Source: Rheum nobile
Lineage: Eukaryota > Streptophyta > Magnoliopsida > Caryophyllales > Polygonaceae
Reading direction: 5' to 3'
DNA length: 64,000 nt
Assembly: GCA_027886185.1 (NCBI GenBank)
Contig: WOAB01000056.1
Span: 7,812,001-7,876,000, forward strand
The position numbers were made by a program, and so were the translations under genes. The notes beneath the pieces were generated by a model. It worked only from the letters and a program-made list of their open reading frames with translations, was not told where the DNA came from and made no database searches. Positions 9,966-22,167 of this stretch are shown here, one piece after another (position 1 is the first letter of the stretch; every line of letters begins with the position of its first letter).

Positions 9966-12900
9966 ATGGATTCGTCTATCATGGCTAATGATTCACCGGA
10001 CTCCCGTCGCAAGCACCCTCATTCTCCCTCCGCCGACGAGTCTCATGACCGTTCCAAGCGCCACAAGCACCGCCACCATCATCGCAGCCATCACCGCCGC
10101 CTCCGCCACAGAAGTCGTAGCAAGGATCACGATGAGGAAAGGAGAGGTAGCATTGAGGTCGCGAATGGCGACGAGAACGTTGGAGCTGTCGAGCAGGCTA
10201 AGAACTTTGCTCGGTCGGACAAGACCAAGGTTGACTCTGATATGGAGGAAGGTGAGATTGTCGAGGACGAGGAATTTTCTGGTGGCGGTGCTGAATTTGG
10301 GGTCATGAAGGCGATGTTGGATTCAGAGTCGGGTGGAATTAGGGCTGTTGATGCTCCAAGCGGTTCTAACACGGTGAGTTCCATTCAATTTTGTCTTGCT
10401 TGATTGCTTTTGTTTTTGCTTTTTTTATAAAGGCTATATCATTTAAGGTTGCTGAACAGTTGAAGTATATGTTTATTGCTTGCAAAATTTGTTAAGTCTG
10501 ATAACATATTCAATGGCTTTATTATACTTTTTTTGTGTGGTAGAATCAAGTATCCAATCTTCTGTAATTTTTTTGCTCATCTGACGATCTTTAGTGTGCT
10601 GTGTTTTAGTGTTTTCAATTTGATTGATGAGCCGTTGTACAGATGATGGCTACATATAAAGAGCCTGCTTGCATTAAATCTATATATTTCCAGAAGACAA
10701 TGGATTCCAATGCGCCTTAAGTTGTAAGAATTAGTTAAATAGAATGAGTATATTATCCTATTCAATAGATTATTATGTTTTTATCATATTATGCCTTGTG
10801 ATTACAATAGTGGTTTTTTCATGTAATATATGTGTATTTGTTGTTTACGTCATTCTTGCATTCAGGTGCAGAGAGTTAGAGATCATGAAGGGATATCGGA
10901 AATTAACCATTACAGTGGGAAGTCTATTAGTGAACTGAAGTCTCCAGGAAATGACGGAAGTAATGGTAATCTGTTATCCCACTCAAATTTGTTGACTGAT
11001 GTAAACAATCCTATATTTGATATTGACATTAGTAAGTTACATGCTGCAGAGAATAACGCCAATGGAGAGGTTGGCAATGAATTTAATAAAGCTAACAAAG
11101 GTGAAGCTACATTGCACAGGAGATCCTGCTCTCCTGCAAAACGAAAGAATGAGAAGAAGGGGCTCAGTTGTGCTGAAACTGCTAGGTCGGACAGATCCAA
11201 CAGACTGTCACAGTCACCATCTAATGGAAGATATCATGATGAGGATTCTCACAGGAGCAGGTCAAAGTCTCCCAGTTATATAAAAAGGAAATCTCATTCT
11301 CAGTCTACTATTGTTGAGGAGTATTTAAGGCAGGGACAAGCTCATGTTTGTGATGTTTATGACAAGGGAGAATATATGTTGGTGAAGGATAGAAACAGGG
11401 AAAGAAGACATGCTAAAGAGGAAAGAGATCAGGGGGTTCATGAGTTGTGGGATAGGGAGAGAAAAGAGAATTGCAGAGACAGGAAAATGGAGAAGGAAAC
11501 AAAAATCAGAGACAGGGATCACGAGGAAGAAAGAAGACATCATGGGAGGGATAGAGATCAAGGGAGTAGCAGATTCAGAGAAACCAATAAGGAAAGAGAA
11601 GATAATAGGAAAGGGGAGAAGTGGCGCGGTAGGAGCAGAGATGCTATAAATGATGGAGAATATGAAGAAGTGAGGTACAGGGAGAAAGACAACAGAAGCA
11701 GCAAAGCAAGGGATCTTCCACGGAGAGGAAGTAGTCCATCTTCTTATATGAATAGGGATTTGGATAGAGAATGGGGGATGGACAGGGAGAGGTATAGAGA
11801 TGGGTCTAGGGATGTACATGAGAGGCAGAGGGACAATGGAAGTGATAGGCACAGAGGTAAAGATAGGGATTTAAAGAGTGATAAGTGTAGTAGGCACTAT
11901 GGACGTGATGATGAACATAGATATGGTGGTCATGGTCGATCCTATGACTCTAAATATGGTACAAATGATAACGATGATTATCATAGGAATAGTAGAAAGA
12001 TCCGTGACTCAGAAAAAGTTTGCATTTTTAGGGATGATTCTGTAAAGGAAACTGAGGACAAAGTGAATGGGTATTTTTCTTTATCCCTTTTGTGATTGAA
12101 CTATAAAAAGTTATTTAGTGCCTCTTTGTTATTTTTTCCCATTCTATGTATCCTAATTTGTCTTGTTGATGCCCTTGTTAGGGATGGAGATTATCAAGAT
12201 GACTATCCTGAGAATATGGGATTGGAACTTGTGGAGCAGGAGGAAGAAGATATCAACAGAATAAAGGAGGAGAGCAGAAAGCGAAGAGAAGCAATACTTC
12301 AAAAATATAGAACTAAAGAGTTACAAAATAAGGTCGAGGTCCAGTCAGATACTGTTGGAAAAGGTATTTGATTTTGTTGGTTGCTTTCTTGTCTATGTTA
12401 TCCTCTTTCATTAATCTTTAGCATGTAAAAGTTGGTTGGCTGGTTTGTTTGTCAATTATGCGGCATTTGAGCTATTCCAAAATCAAATTGGCACACTTAA
12501 GGTCCAGTCAGACACAATTTTTGCATATTGACCTTAAGTGTTGCCTATTTTGTTTTAGTGTTGTTTGGGTAAACTACACACAACCACCGTTAACTTAACT
12601 CAGTTTGCACAAAACCACCTTCTATAATCAAAGCTGAGCGTTACCACCTGTTATCCGTACTTTTGCTAGTAAGTTAAGAATATTACCTATTTTGACCAAA
12701 TAAACATGTCTTTAGTATGCAAATTTCAATATACCCCTCATATTTGCAAAAGCGAACACTTAAATATGTCTAAGTAACGTGTAATTTGGACATTTCATGC
12801 CTTTTTTTAAAATGTTTTACAGACAATAAATTGAGTTCAGGTGTTAAATTGCTAGCAAGGTATCGATAACAGGTGGTGAAATGCGGTTTGTGTAGTTCTT

Positions 12901-15900
12901 ACCCTAGTTTATTCTTACATGTTTATGCTTACTTAAGTTGTTAGTTAACTGAAATGCCCTGTTTTACAACTTATGTAATTAAACAATTAGTTTGTAGAGC
13001 TAGTAGTCTATACTATTATTAGTACTCTTTATAATTCTGTATTCCAATTTTCTTCCGAATATTCACATCCTGTATTTTGCATGCGTATGGCTAACACTTG
13101 CCCTACTTATATTTGTTTGTTTAAATGTTTCTAGCACTTGATAAGGAAATTTGTGGAGAACCTTCTGGTGAGTTGGTTGCTGCACATGATCTTCAAGGGA
13201 GAACTGATGACATGGTTGACCAACCCTTTTCTGTGGGAAAGTCACCTTTACAAAATGAGGCCTCTACAGTAGAGGAAAGTTCAGGTGTTGGAGCGCTGGG
13301 AGAGGGTACTCCAAAGGTTTGTACTTTGCCTTCAGATAGTGAACACACCTGGATCTGAATATTTTAGGCCTAGACATTCTGGAATCAGAGATATGCATAT
13401 ATAGAGACCATCCCGAGCTCTAAGGTTTATCTACCATCCTACCACTTGGAAAGTTTGCCAATTTAGAACATCCTTCTCTCTGTTGATATATGCATATCAC
13501 CACACTCAAAAGTGTGATTATTTTTACTTGAAATGACATCTGAAATTGTTTTTTAGGTCCTGATTAAAAGCCACAGGTCCCTCTCTCCTCGGATGATAAT
13601 GGACACTGCTTGAGTTTACATTTATTTTCATCCAGTTTCCTATCCAGATATCATATTTAATATCTATCATAAAAAAGTAGAACCATCTTCTCATGTGATG
13701 TAAATGTTGAAGAATTTAATTAGATGATGAGGTCCCAATTTGTCATAGGCAAATTCTTAAGTGACATAATAGTAAATTATCTCCAATACTATGTGATAGA
13801 ATCACCATAGAGAAAGTTAGTGGGATTGGGAATGCTTAGGAATGCAATGCACTCACATTTAATCTATGGGTGTGATTTGAGGTTCTGATATGTTTAGTCA
13901 ATTTTGTGCAGAGTGAAAGATCAAATGACATGTTTCGAGATGATATATTTGGAGGTTCTTCGGGTGGACTTTGTAAAATGGTATGAAATAGTTTTATCTT
14001 ACGATTAATTTTTCATTTAGCCCTTGTGCTTTCGTTTATGCTGTTTGCCTGTTAGGTACATAAATTTGGTTGATGTGGTGAATGATATATAATCATGAGT
14101 TGACTTGCAATCATGTAATTTTTTGTATCTTTTGTTAGAGAAGAAATTTGTTATAAAATGCTCTGGCGGAATCGTCAATTAATTAATATAATGTTTGAAA
14201 TATGCTAGTTTTATATCTGTTTTTATTTGCTTTCTGGAGGACTAACATGTTGTCATGCTAAGTACTGATTGAATTAGGAAGGCTCTTCACCTTCGCAAAT
14301 GAATTATCTGTTTTGTATCTGACTTGCTTTAAGGATAAGGATGATTCTTTTCAAACAAATAGAAATTCTTATGATGATAGTGTGGATGAAGTTAGATTTA
14401 TATATGAAATTCTTACTAGGTTTTGATATAGTATCTTTTTGATCTTTCAAGATGCATGTGCCATTACTATGATTTTATAAATTCTGTATAGATTGAAGCT
14501 TGACCTTACTGTATTGTCTTAACGATTATGCTTGACTACATTGGCCTTCTTATAGGGTAAAGGAGATGGCTTACTTGTTGAAAGAAGTGGTCTTCATGAT
14601 AATTGGGATGATCCAGAGGGTTATTATGGTAAGTTTTTTCCCATTCTCCTCATCACACTTTCCATGTGCTTGAACTCTCCTTTTGATGTTCAATGTGTGT
14701 TTTTGATTTATGCTGTGGGCACTCTGGCAAGTTTATTTTTCTGGTCAATCTGCCAGTATTTTTTTCTCCATTTTTTCTTCTGTATTTAACCCTAGTTTGC
14801 TTTTATGATGGATTGGATATAGGATCTATATGCTAAGTTCTAGCACTGGTTGTGGTTGTCTAGGAGGCTAAATTTGGTAAACATCAAAATCATCATTATT
14901 AACTGAAGCAATTTATTTTTTCTTTGACCAAGATTTCTGATTAGAACTCTTTAGATTCTGGCTTTCTTCACATTCTGGAATATCAATGAGGCTGGATGGG
15001 CTCTTAGATATATAGAACACCAAATCATTGTATAATTTATCTGTTGTATCTTCCAAATCCTATGATGGATTAGTTCATCAGATTATTTCTTCTCATATCT
15101 TACTGTGGTCTAAAAAAGACATGTATTTGCAGCAGCATGCTTCTATTCCTTGAGAAATTCTGAAAGTGATAATCTAGCATTCCTTTATGTTCTACGATCT
15201 ACCTTTATTTCAAGATTGACACTGCACTCAGTCAGAATTTTCAGTCATTTTTATGGGTGCTTGCATTTAGGTCTTATATATGCTGTTATCGTCCAACTTT
15301 TATAATGAACTTCTTTCTTGTCTTGTGTTATATTTGTCTATTTTCCGTATTTTAAGGACTTCTTATGTAGGTTATCGGCTTGGGGAGATACTGGATGGTC
15401 GCTATGAAATTGCAGCTGCTCATGGAAAGGGTGTATTTTCTACAGTGGTTCGTGCTAAAGATCTTAAAGCTGGAAATGGTGATCCAGAAGAAGTGGCAAT
15501 TAAGATTATACGCAGTAACGACACCATGTCAGTAATCTCCCACTCCCCCTCCTTCCCCAGCCTCTTCTCTCCATCTATCTTCCTACCCCTACATCTTACT
15601 CTACCCCAAAGTGTGAGGGGTTCATCACAGTTGCAGACTTGCAGTCCTATTCTTGCTTATTTTATCTGTCAATTGTGCTTCTCTTACTCATTCATTGTTT
15701 TATATTTGGGGACTTACTTCCTTTTGTTGTCTTGTATGCAGGTTAAAAGCAGGTATGGACGAGCTGGTCATACTGAAGAAATTAGTTGGGGCAGATCCTG
15801 ATGACAGGCGGCACTGCGTTCGCTATATTTCAAGCTTCAAGTACCGTAATCATCTTTGTTTAGTTTTTGAATCTCTGCATATGAATTTAAGAGAGGCTCT

Positions 15901-17013
15901 AAAGAAGTTTGGTCGTAATATTGGCCTTAAGCTAACTGCTGTGAGGGCATATTCGAAGCAACTATTCATTGCACTGAAGCATCTCAAAAACTGTGGAGTC
16001 CTTCATTGTGACATAAAGCCAGACAACATGCTGGTAATCTATGTGCTTCTGTTTTCTGTTTTCCCATTTGAAGTAGCACCGTCTTAATTTATTAACTTAT
16101 CAATTTTAAGCGTGGAATTTTACTGATCGTGCTATGAAAAAACAGGTAAACGATGCAAAAAATGTGCTGAAGCTTTGCGATTTTGGTAATGCAATGTTTG
16201 CTGGTAAAAATGAAGTGACACCTTATCTTGTGAGCCGTTTCTACCGTGCACCTGAGATAAGTATGTTCTCCTATGGTTTCATGTTTATTCAGTCCAGCTG
16301 TTTATTATTCCTTTTGCTCTTTTGCAAGCTTATTCAGTCTCTTTTTTCTTTTATCTCTGCAGTTCTTGGATTAGCATATGATCATCCTTTGGATATGTGG
16401 TCAGTAGGTTGTTGTATGTATGAAATTTATACCGGGAAGGTCCTTTTTCCTGGTGCCACTAACAATGATATGCTCCGTCTTCATATGGAGCTTAAGGGTC
16501 CTTTTCCAAAGAAGATGCTTCGTAAGGTTAGATCTGCATTTGTTTTTTCACTGTTGTAGGGTTTGGGATTTGATTGCCATATAATGGAATTAGGTCTGCA
16601 TTTGAACTACAAATCTCCTTACCTTCCCTCTATTTTTGCAGGGAGCTTTTACTGCTCAGAATTTTGACCAGGATTTGAATTTTCTTGCCATTGAAGAGGA
16701 TGTTGTGACTAAGAAAGTAAGCCTTGCTATATTTTAATTTAATATTTACCACTTTGTGCCAACTCCACGTGATTACCATGTTTTTTTCTTCTCTTCCACT
16801 GATTATTCGTTGCCTTTTTTTCAGATTGTAAGAAGGCTAATTGTCAATATTAAGCCAAAAGACGTTGGCACAATTATTAAGGGATCTCCAGGCGAGGATC
16901 CAAAAATGTTGGCCAACTTTAAGGATCTTCTTGATAAAATATTTGTTGTGGACCCTGATAAGAGGTTGACAGTTTCACAAGCACTGAGTCATCCGTTCAT
17001 CACTGGCAAGTGA
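9966..17013 (+). CDS. PRP4K: PRP4-type spliceosomal serine/threonine protein kinase, 12 exons
   Basis: Nuclear CMGC-group kinase of the PRP4 family, which phosphorylates tri-snRNP splicing factors such as PRP6/PRP31 (family knowledge). My exons, all GT-AG: 9966-10373, 10866-12070, 12182-12363, 13135-13316, 13912-13980, 14556-14628, 15371-15527, 15742-16033, 16146-16260, 16363-16526, 16642-16716, 16825-17013. They join in phase to 1036 residues. The N-terminal 700 residues are low-complexity: His/Arg/Ser repeats (KRHKHRHHHRSHHRR), then a 1.2-kb exon rich in R, D, E, K and S. The kinase domain begins near residue 717. It has the glycine loop GKGVFSTV, VAIK lysine 751, catalytic HCDIKPDN (Asp 849), DFG (868-870), SRFYRAPE and a C-terminal HPFITGK end. 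CDIKPDN, in place of the usual RDxKPxN, is a PRP4 signature. The length somewhat exceeds my memory of the family. The 5' half of intron 3 holds a MITE. The start at 9966 is the first ATG of the exon; a second at 9981 is possible. Confidence 0.93.
12567..12904. mobile_element. MITE in PRP4K intron 3
   Basis: Ends are inverse copies: GGGTAAACTACACACAACC on the left and, read inversely, GGGTAAGAACTACACAAACC on the right, followed inwards by CCACCTGTTATC-like text on both sides. Length is 338 bp. The flanks TAGTGTTGTTT and TAGTTTATT are only a loose match, so superfamily (Mutator-like is most likely) is uncertain. It does not touch the splice sites. Confidence 0.65.
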
Positions 17014-19938
17014 AAGTAATGCTGATTTTCTGACTCATGTGAGAAAAACATTAGATATACTTTAGTTGCTGCCTAATTCTTGATCAATCTCTAATCATTG
17101 AGAATTTACATTTCTCTATCATCTGGTGCTTACATAGAAGCTTGGAGTGAGTATTTGGCACTGCCGGAGTTGGAACTCAGAGGGATAGACCTTGGTCGAC
17201 GGGCCACTTGCAGGTCTCTTGGCTAGCGTGTTTTTTTGTTTTTTATTGTAAGATAACTGGCTGAGGGTGCTTTTCTTCTGTTGTAAACATTCTTGATAAT
17301 GACCACAGCAAAGTTCTATCATATTCTCAATTCCTTAAATACTTACCTTTGTACAAACGTTTAATTGTTTTTGCTGTCTTGTTGATTTATATTTGTGGCT
17401 ATTGTAAAATGGAGGAGTATGTTAGCTACTAAAACTATGACATCTCTTCATGAAGCAAAATGGCCTTTGTCTACATTTGTTTATTATTCTGTTCCTATTT
17501 GTTCTTGAATTTGGATCTCAGTAAATTTGGCTAGCCGTTGCTTTAATTTTCTCTATGCAGTTTGTCTCATATCTTCAGTTTATTTACTTATATTTGTTTT
17601 TTAGCTCTAATTTTGTTTTTCATTCAGGAAAATCCCAGTTGTTTGGGGCCATCTTCCAGTGCTTGTTTGCTTAGCAGGCACCCAGTAGAAGGTACTGTGG
17701 CTTGCATATTGGGAAAAATGTGACCAACTATATTATATTTAGAAATTGAATTGCTGATTGTGTCATGTATGTATGAGTGTATTTGGAAATTTATGCAGAC
17801 TCACTGTTGTCACTTATTTTAGATGCCCAATGACTGAGTTCACTTCTGAAGAATATGATGTTTATAGATTTTTTGGTTGATTAATGCCCAATGACTGAGT
17901 TCACTTCTGAAAAATATGATGTTTATAGATTTTTTGGCTGATTAATGATTGTGTATGATTAAGTCATTGTTAATTTGCTTGGGGGCTAATGTATCGTGGC
18001 TGTACTTTTTTCCCGTAATCCATTATGCTGTTTGATTTTGTACTAATGGAGGCGTTTGCATCTGATCCATGGTTGTCAATTTCGATACTTCGGCTCTGGA
18101 GGTGTATGATGCCTGCACAGCTATAAGATTTATGTGCGAGTTGCAATAGTTTGCCATGATGATGAGTCCTCAGCTTCATCAAGTACTGTAAGTATCTTCT
18201 TATTTCTTTATATGACCTTTTAGTTAACATGTTTCCAAGTTTCCTTTCTTTTATGATGCTTATGTGCTTAATTCGAGTAAAGCAACCTTGTTTACATATT
18301 AATTCCTGTTGTTAGAACGTGATCGACTGGAGCTTTTTCTCCATATTTTGTGAGATACGGGTATATGCTCTGTTCAACATGTCTGTTTTAGATGTTGATT
18401 CATGATAGTTGACATGAAGTGTTTGTGGGGCTTGGATTTTTTATTTTGAAATTTTGCTTATCATAATTTGGTTCCGGGGGTGGGGTGGGGTTAAATCTTG
18501 ATGTAGATGAAAGAGTGCACAGAGAATACAATGAGAAGGTAGCAAGACTAAAGGAAACCCAAAGAAATTCCTGGCCACAGGTTCCACTAAGCCTCGACAA
18601 GAGAATCAAGTATCTCTGCCTCTTACAAGAAACCAAAATATTTTCTAAATGCCTTGAAATGTTACCCATATTTGTACTAGTCTTCCTATACTTCTAATGT
18701 GGGTCTGTGGTCTAACAAAGCCTAGTCACTGCCAATCACTCTAACGATGCCCTGATCACAGCCCAATGGCCTGCCATACCAGCACATGGACCCCCTTGTT
18801 CTGGAATAATCTAGCTTCATCCTCTTAATTCTTTCTGGCACATTTTTGTTGCGTCACAAATATTCTGTTTGAAAGTTGCTTTTTTTTTGCATATCTTCAT
18901 TTGTCATTTGTACATAAACAGAGACTTGGATACTTTTTAAATCAGCTGATTGAACACATCATTCATTATAGTTCATTCTGATATATTCTCAAGATTTTTG
19001 CATAATGAGTTGTTCCAACAAAGATTACTAGGGCTCTAGGAGACCACAGAGTAAGTCTCAAGTTTCCTCCATAATCACATGCAAGTATGTTACAAGGTCC
19101 AGTCTTCTATCCTTGCCTCATTAAAAATTACAGCGCCTCCTTTTTCTAGGAAATTCTGATGGTAGTTCACCTTAGAAAAAGTTCTTATGATAGTTGAAAG
19201 AAAATTATCTTTACTTATCCATGAAGTTGTGGCTCTGTTTACTAGATTGTTATTTGTTTGAGAGTTTATGCGCCTCTATCCGTTCTCAATAAATAACTCC
19301 TGGTAGTAATTCTGCACTCCCATTCATATATACTACTAACTGTTGATCATTTAATCTCATTAAACCACTAAATATTCATGGCTTGTCTGCCCCTGTATTT
19401 TTTATTATTTGGAACTATTAACCTTTGTTTTCTTTTGAAACTCATCTTAGTTGAGCTCATTGTAGCACATGCTTGATGTGGTAACGGGGTTTTCTTGTTT
19501 GCAAATACTATTAAAACTCCCGCAACTAAAGATTACGCCTGTTTTTAGCGCTATCATGAGTCATGACCCTCGGTTTACTTGCGGTGAGATGTAATCTTCC
19601 CGCGGGCTTCATAAGCTTGTAGAAGGTAGATTTTTCTGCCTTTAAGAGAATGTGTTTAACACGAGGTTTTCTCCTTTAAATGTTGAAGGAGATGGGAAGA
19701 TGGTCACGAGTTGCTTCAAAAAAAAAATTGGTCCCTCTATCACGGTTTCAGTTGTAGAGCATTATGTAAAATGTTTTTTTAATGATATAAGTGTGGTTAT
19801 TTGTACCCTGAGGTGATCATCTATACATATTAATATATTACCGTCCTCACTTTTGGGGGGGAGAAAAGTGAAGTACACCATTATTACTTGTTAGCGAATA
19901 GCGACTAAATGAGAGCAAGTTGTTGATATGTTTGTGAC
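17014..19938. other. PRP4K 3' flank and intergenic DNA
   Basis: T-rich, intron-like DNA continues for over 1 kb beyond the PRP4K stop (for example a pyrimidine tract and CAG at about 17627), so a spliced 3' UTR is possible but not provable here. Open stretches near 18485-18697 are short and have no family features. I see no gene. Confidence 0.4.
17823..17944. repeat. 61-bp tandem duplication
   Basis: Two adjacent copies starting ATGCCCAATGACTGAGTTCA at 17823 and 17884, with only one or two mismatches visible. A recent local slippage event in non-coding DNA. Confidence 0.9.
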
Positions 19939-22110
19939 CGGTGGCGGATTCAGGAATTGTTGAAAGAAGGGGCGAGATTACTTAACCTAACTCAAAATAT
20001 GTGTCACTTAATATATATTAGTAATTATAAAAATCATAACAAAAGAGTTCATTACAAGAAATTAAAAATGATTAAGTCATGATACCATTCTCGACTCTTC
20101 AAATGGCAAAGGCGGTAAATCCATTTTGTGAGTTTTTATATTCTGGAAATGTTGAATGATAACTTCGTTGTCAATGCTTTTGAAAACATCTCTCTCCACG
20201 TAACACACAAGAAAATTAGTGAGAAAATCATCATCCATCTTGTTATATAAATCGGTCTTGATAATATTCATTGCAGAGAATACATTTTCCACAGTAGCAG
20301 TCGTAACAGGTAATACAAAAATCAACTCAATAAGACGATATATTAAGTGAAATGCGTTGTGAATTTCTACCTCAATCATATTCTTAGAAGGAGTTTCAAT
20401 ATTTTGCAATTTAGAGGAACTCTCATTTTCTCTCATAGTAAAAATTCACACCATCAATTGGTTCTTAAGTTTCATTTTATCACTCTGAAAAGTCTTGTGG
20501 ATATAATTCTGCAAGTCGAATTAGCTTTGACTCATTGAAATTGGAGAACAAATTCTTCGGATCAAGACATGATATACATGTGAGCAATTCCGTGTTTGAC
20601 TCATTGAATCGGTTCCCCATCTCTTGGAATGTTGAATGATAACTTCGTTGTCAATGCTTTTGAAAACATCTCTCTCCACGTAACACACAAGAAAATTAGT
20701 GAGAAAATCATCATCCATCTTGTTATGTAAATCGGTCTTGATAATATTCATTGCAGAGAATACATTTTCCACAGTAGCAGTCGTAACAGGTAATACAAAA
20801 ACCAACTCAATAAGACGATATATTAAGTGAAATGCGTTGTGAATTTCTACCTCAATCATATTCTTAGAAGGAGTTTCAATATTTTGCAATTTAGAGGAAC
20901 TCTCATTTTCTCTCATAGTAAAAATTCACACCATCAATTGGTTCTTAAGTTTCATTTTATCACTCTGAAAAGTCTTGTGGATATAATTCTGCAAGTCGAA
21001 TTAGCTTTGACTCATTGAAATTGGAGAACAAATTCTTCGGATCAAGACATGATATACATGTGAGCAATTCCGTGTTTGACTCATTGAATCGGTTCCCCAT
21101 CTCTTGACTAACTTGGTCAATAACCTAGAAATGTAGTATAATTTTAATTCAACTGATAAACAAATTAGTAAAATAGTAAAGAAGGAAATAATAAAATACT
21201 TGATAAAATATCTCAACTCGAAAGTTGTAGTAATATGTAATAGGATGTCCAACACGTCTACAACGAATGCGACTTGGAACATTATCCTTCATGTTGGGAA
21301 TGATGATACCATTCTTAGCACAAAAAATATCGACATCTTGTAATAGTACATTTCATCCATTCTCCCTCACATCTTGCACTTTCTTCTTAGTGCTTTGAAG
21401 CAAACTCATGGCCTCCAAAATATTTTGATCTTTTTTGTTGCAAGAATTGTGACAAAATATTTGTTATCCCCAATACTAGCATCATTAAGTGAGCAACAAA
21501 AACAAATTCATAATTCTCTATTTTTTCATCATGTTGTCGGCAATGCCTCGAGTATTCACATCGGTCCCATCATCAAATATATTTTCAAGCACTTGAATGG
21601 TTGGAGACCATGAAGATAGAAGACGAATAATAGTTGTATAGTGTGAACCCCAACGTGTAGCTCCCGGCCGAGCTAGACTACTTTCTTGATTCAAATCTCT
21701 CTCGGTAGAAATCTCACAATTTTGTAACCTTTCCACCATGTTTTCATGTTGCTTTTGCCGGAACTCATCTTTTCATTTACAAGAAGCTCCAACCATGTTC
21801 GTAATCGTGGACATGTACTCGAAGAAATTACTCACAAATCGATTAGTGCGTGAAACCGTCACAACAACTAATTGGAGTTGATGAGCAAAACAATGAATGT
21901 ACCTTGCACTTGGATTTTCATTCAATATAAGAGTCTTCAATAAGGCAATATATAAGTTTGGCAGTCCATAAGGAATCATTTTAGTACATATACAGGCAAT
22001 ATTAAAGTTTGTTAGTCCATAAGAAATCATTTTTCGGTCATATTACTAACAGTCATGCCATATAACATTTTAACATTCAATACATTATTAAATTGAGTAG
22101 AATGGTTTGG
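19939..22110 (-). pseudogene. Degenerate hAT transposase (ZMYM1-like, DUF4371/dimerisation type)
   Basis: The minus strand carries, in order, parts of a plant hAT transposase of the kind annotated as zinc-finger MYM-type 1-like. 21773-22030 has ARYIHCFAHQLQLVVV. 21518-21739 has ARPGATRWGSHYTTIIRL and an IFDDG segment. 20077-20436 has the C-terminal dimerisation motif LPVTTATVENVFSAMNIIKT followed by the NKMDDDFLTNFLVCYVERDVF end. Stops and frame breaks separate these pieces, and the last part is duplicated. The left boundary CGGTGGCGGATTCAGG at 19939 resembles the terminus of the hAT MITE at 5931, and is probably the 3' end of the element. The other terminus is not visible; the element abuts the DUF1985 gene near 22.1 kb. 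Not functional. Confidence 0.8.
20147..21106. repeat. 480-bp tandem duplication within the hAT pseudogene
   Basis: Copy 1 is 20147-20626 and copy 2 is 20627-21106, exactly 480 bp apart. I see only two substitutions (TATATAAATC versus TATGTAAATC; AAAATCAAC versus AAAACCAAC). Each copy holds the whole hAT dimerisation motif plus upstream sequence. The near identity means the duplication is young relative to the decay of the element. Confidence 0.92.
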
Positions 22111-22167
22111 CTTACTAACCTCTCACTTTGCATCCACTTTATCAGGTCTGTCATCCCTTCCACCTTG

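Noticed and set aside
11325..11852. 175-aa minus-strand ORF
   Set aside because: Antisense shadow of the R/D/E-rich PRP4K exon 2; hydrophobic composition follows from the complement.
18485..18697. 70-aa plus-strand ORF
   Set aside because: Short, isolated, no family pattern; typical chance ORF in intergenic DNA.
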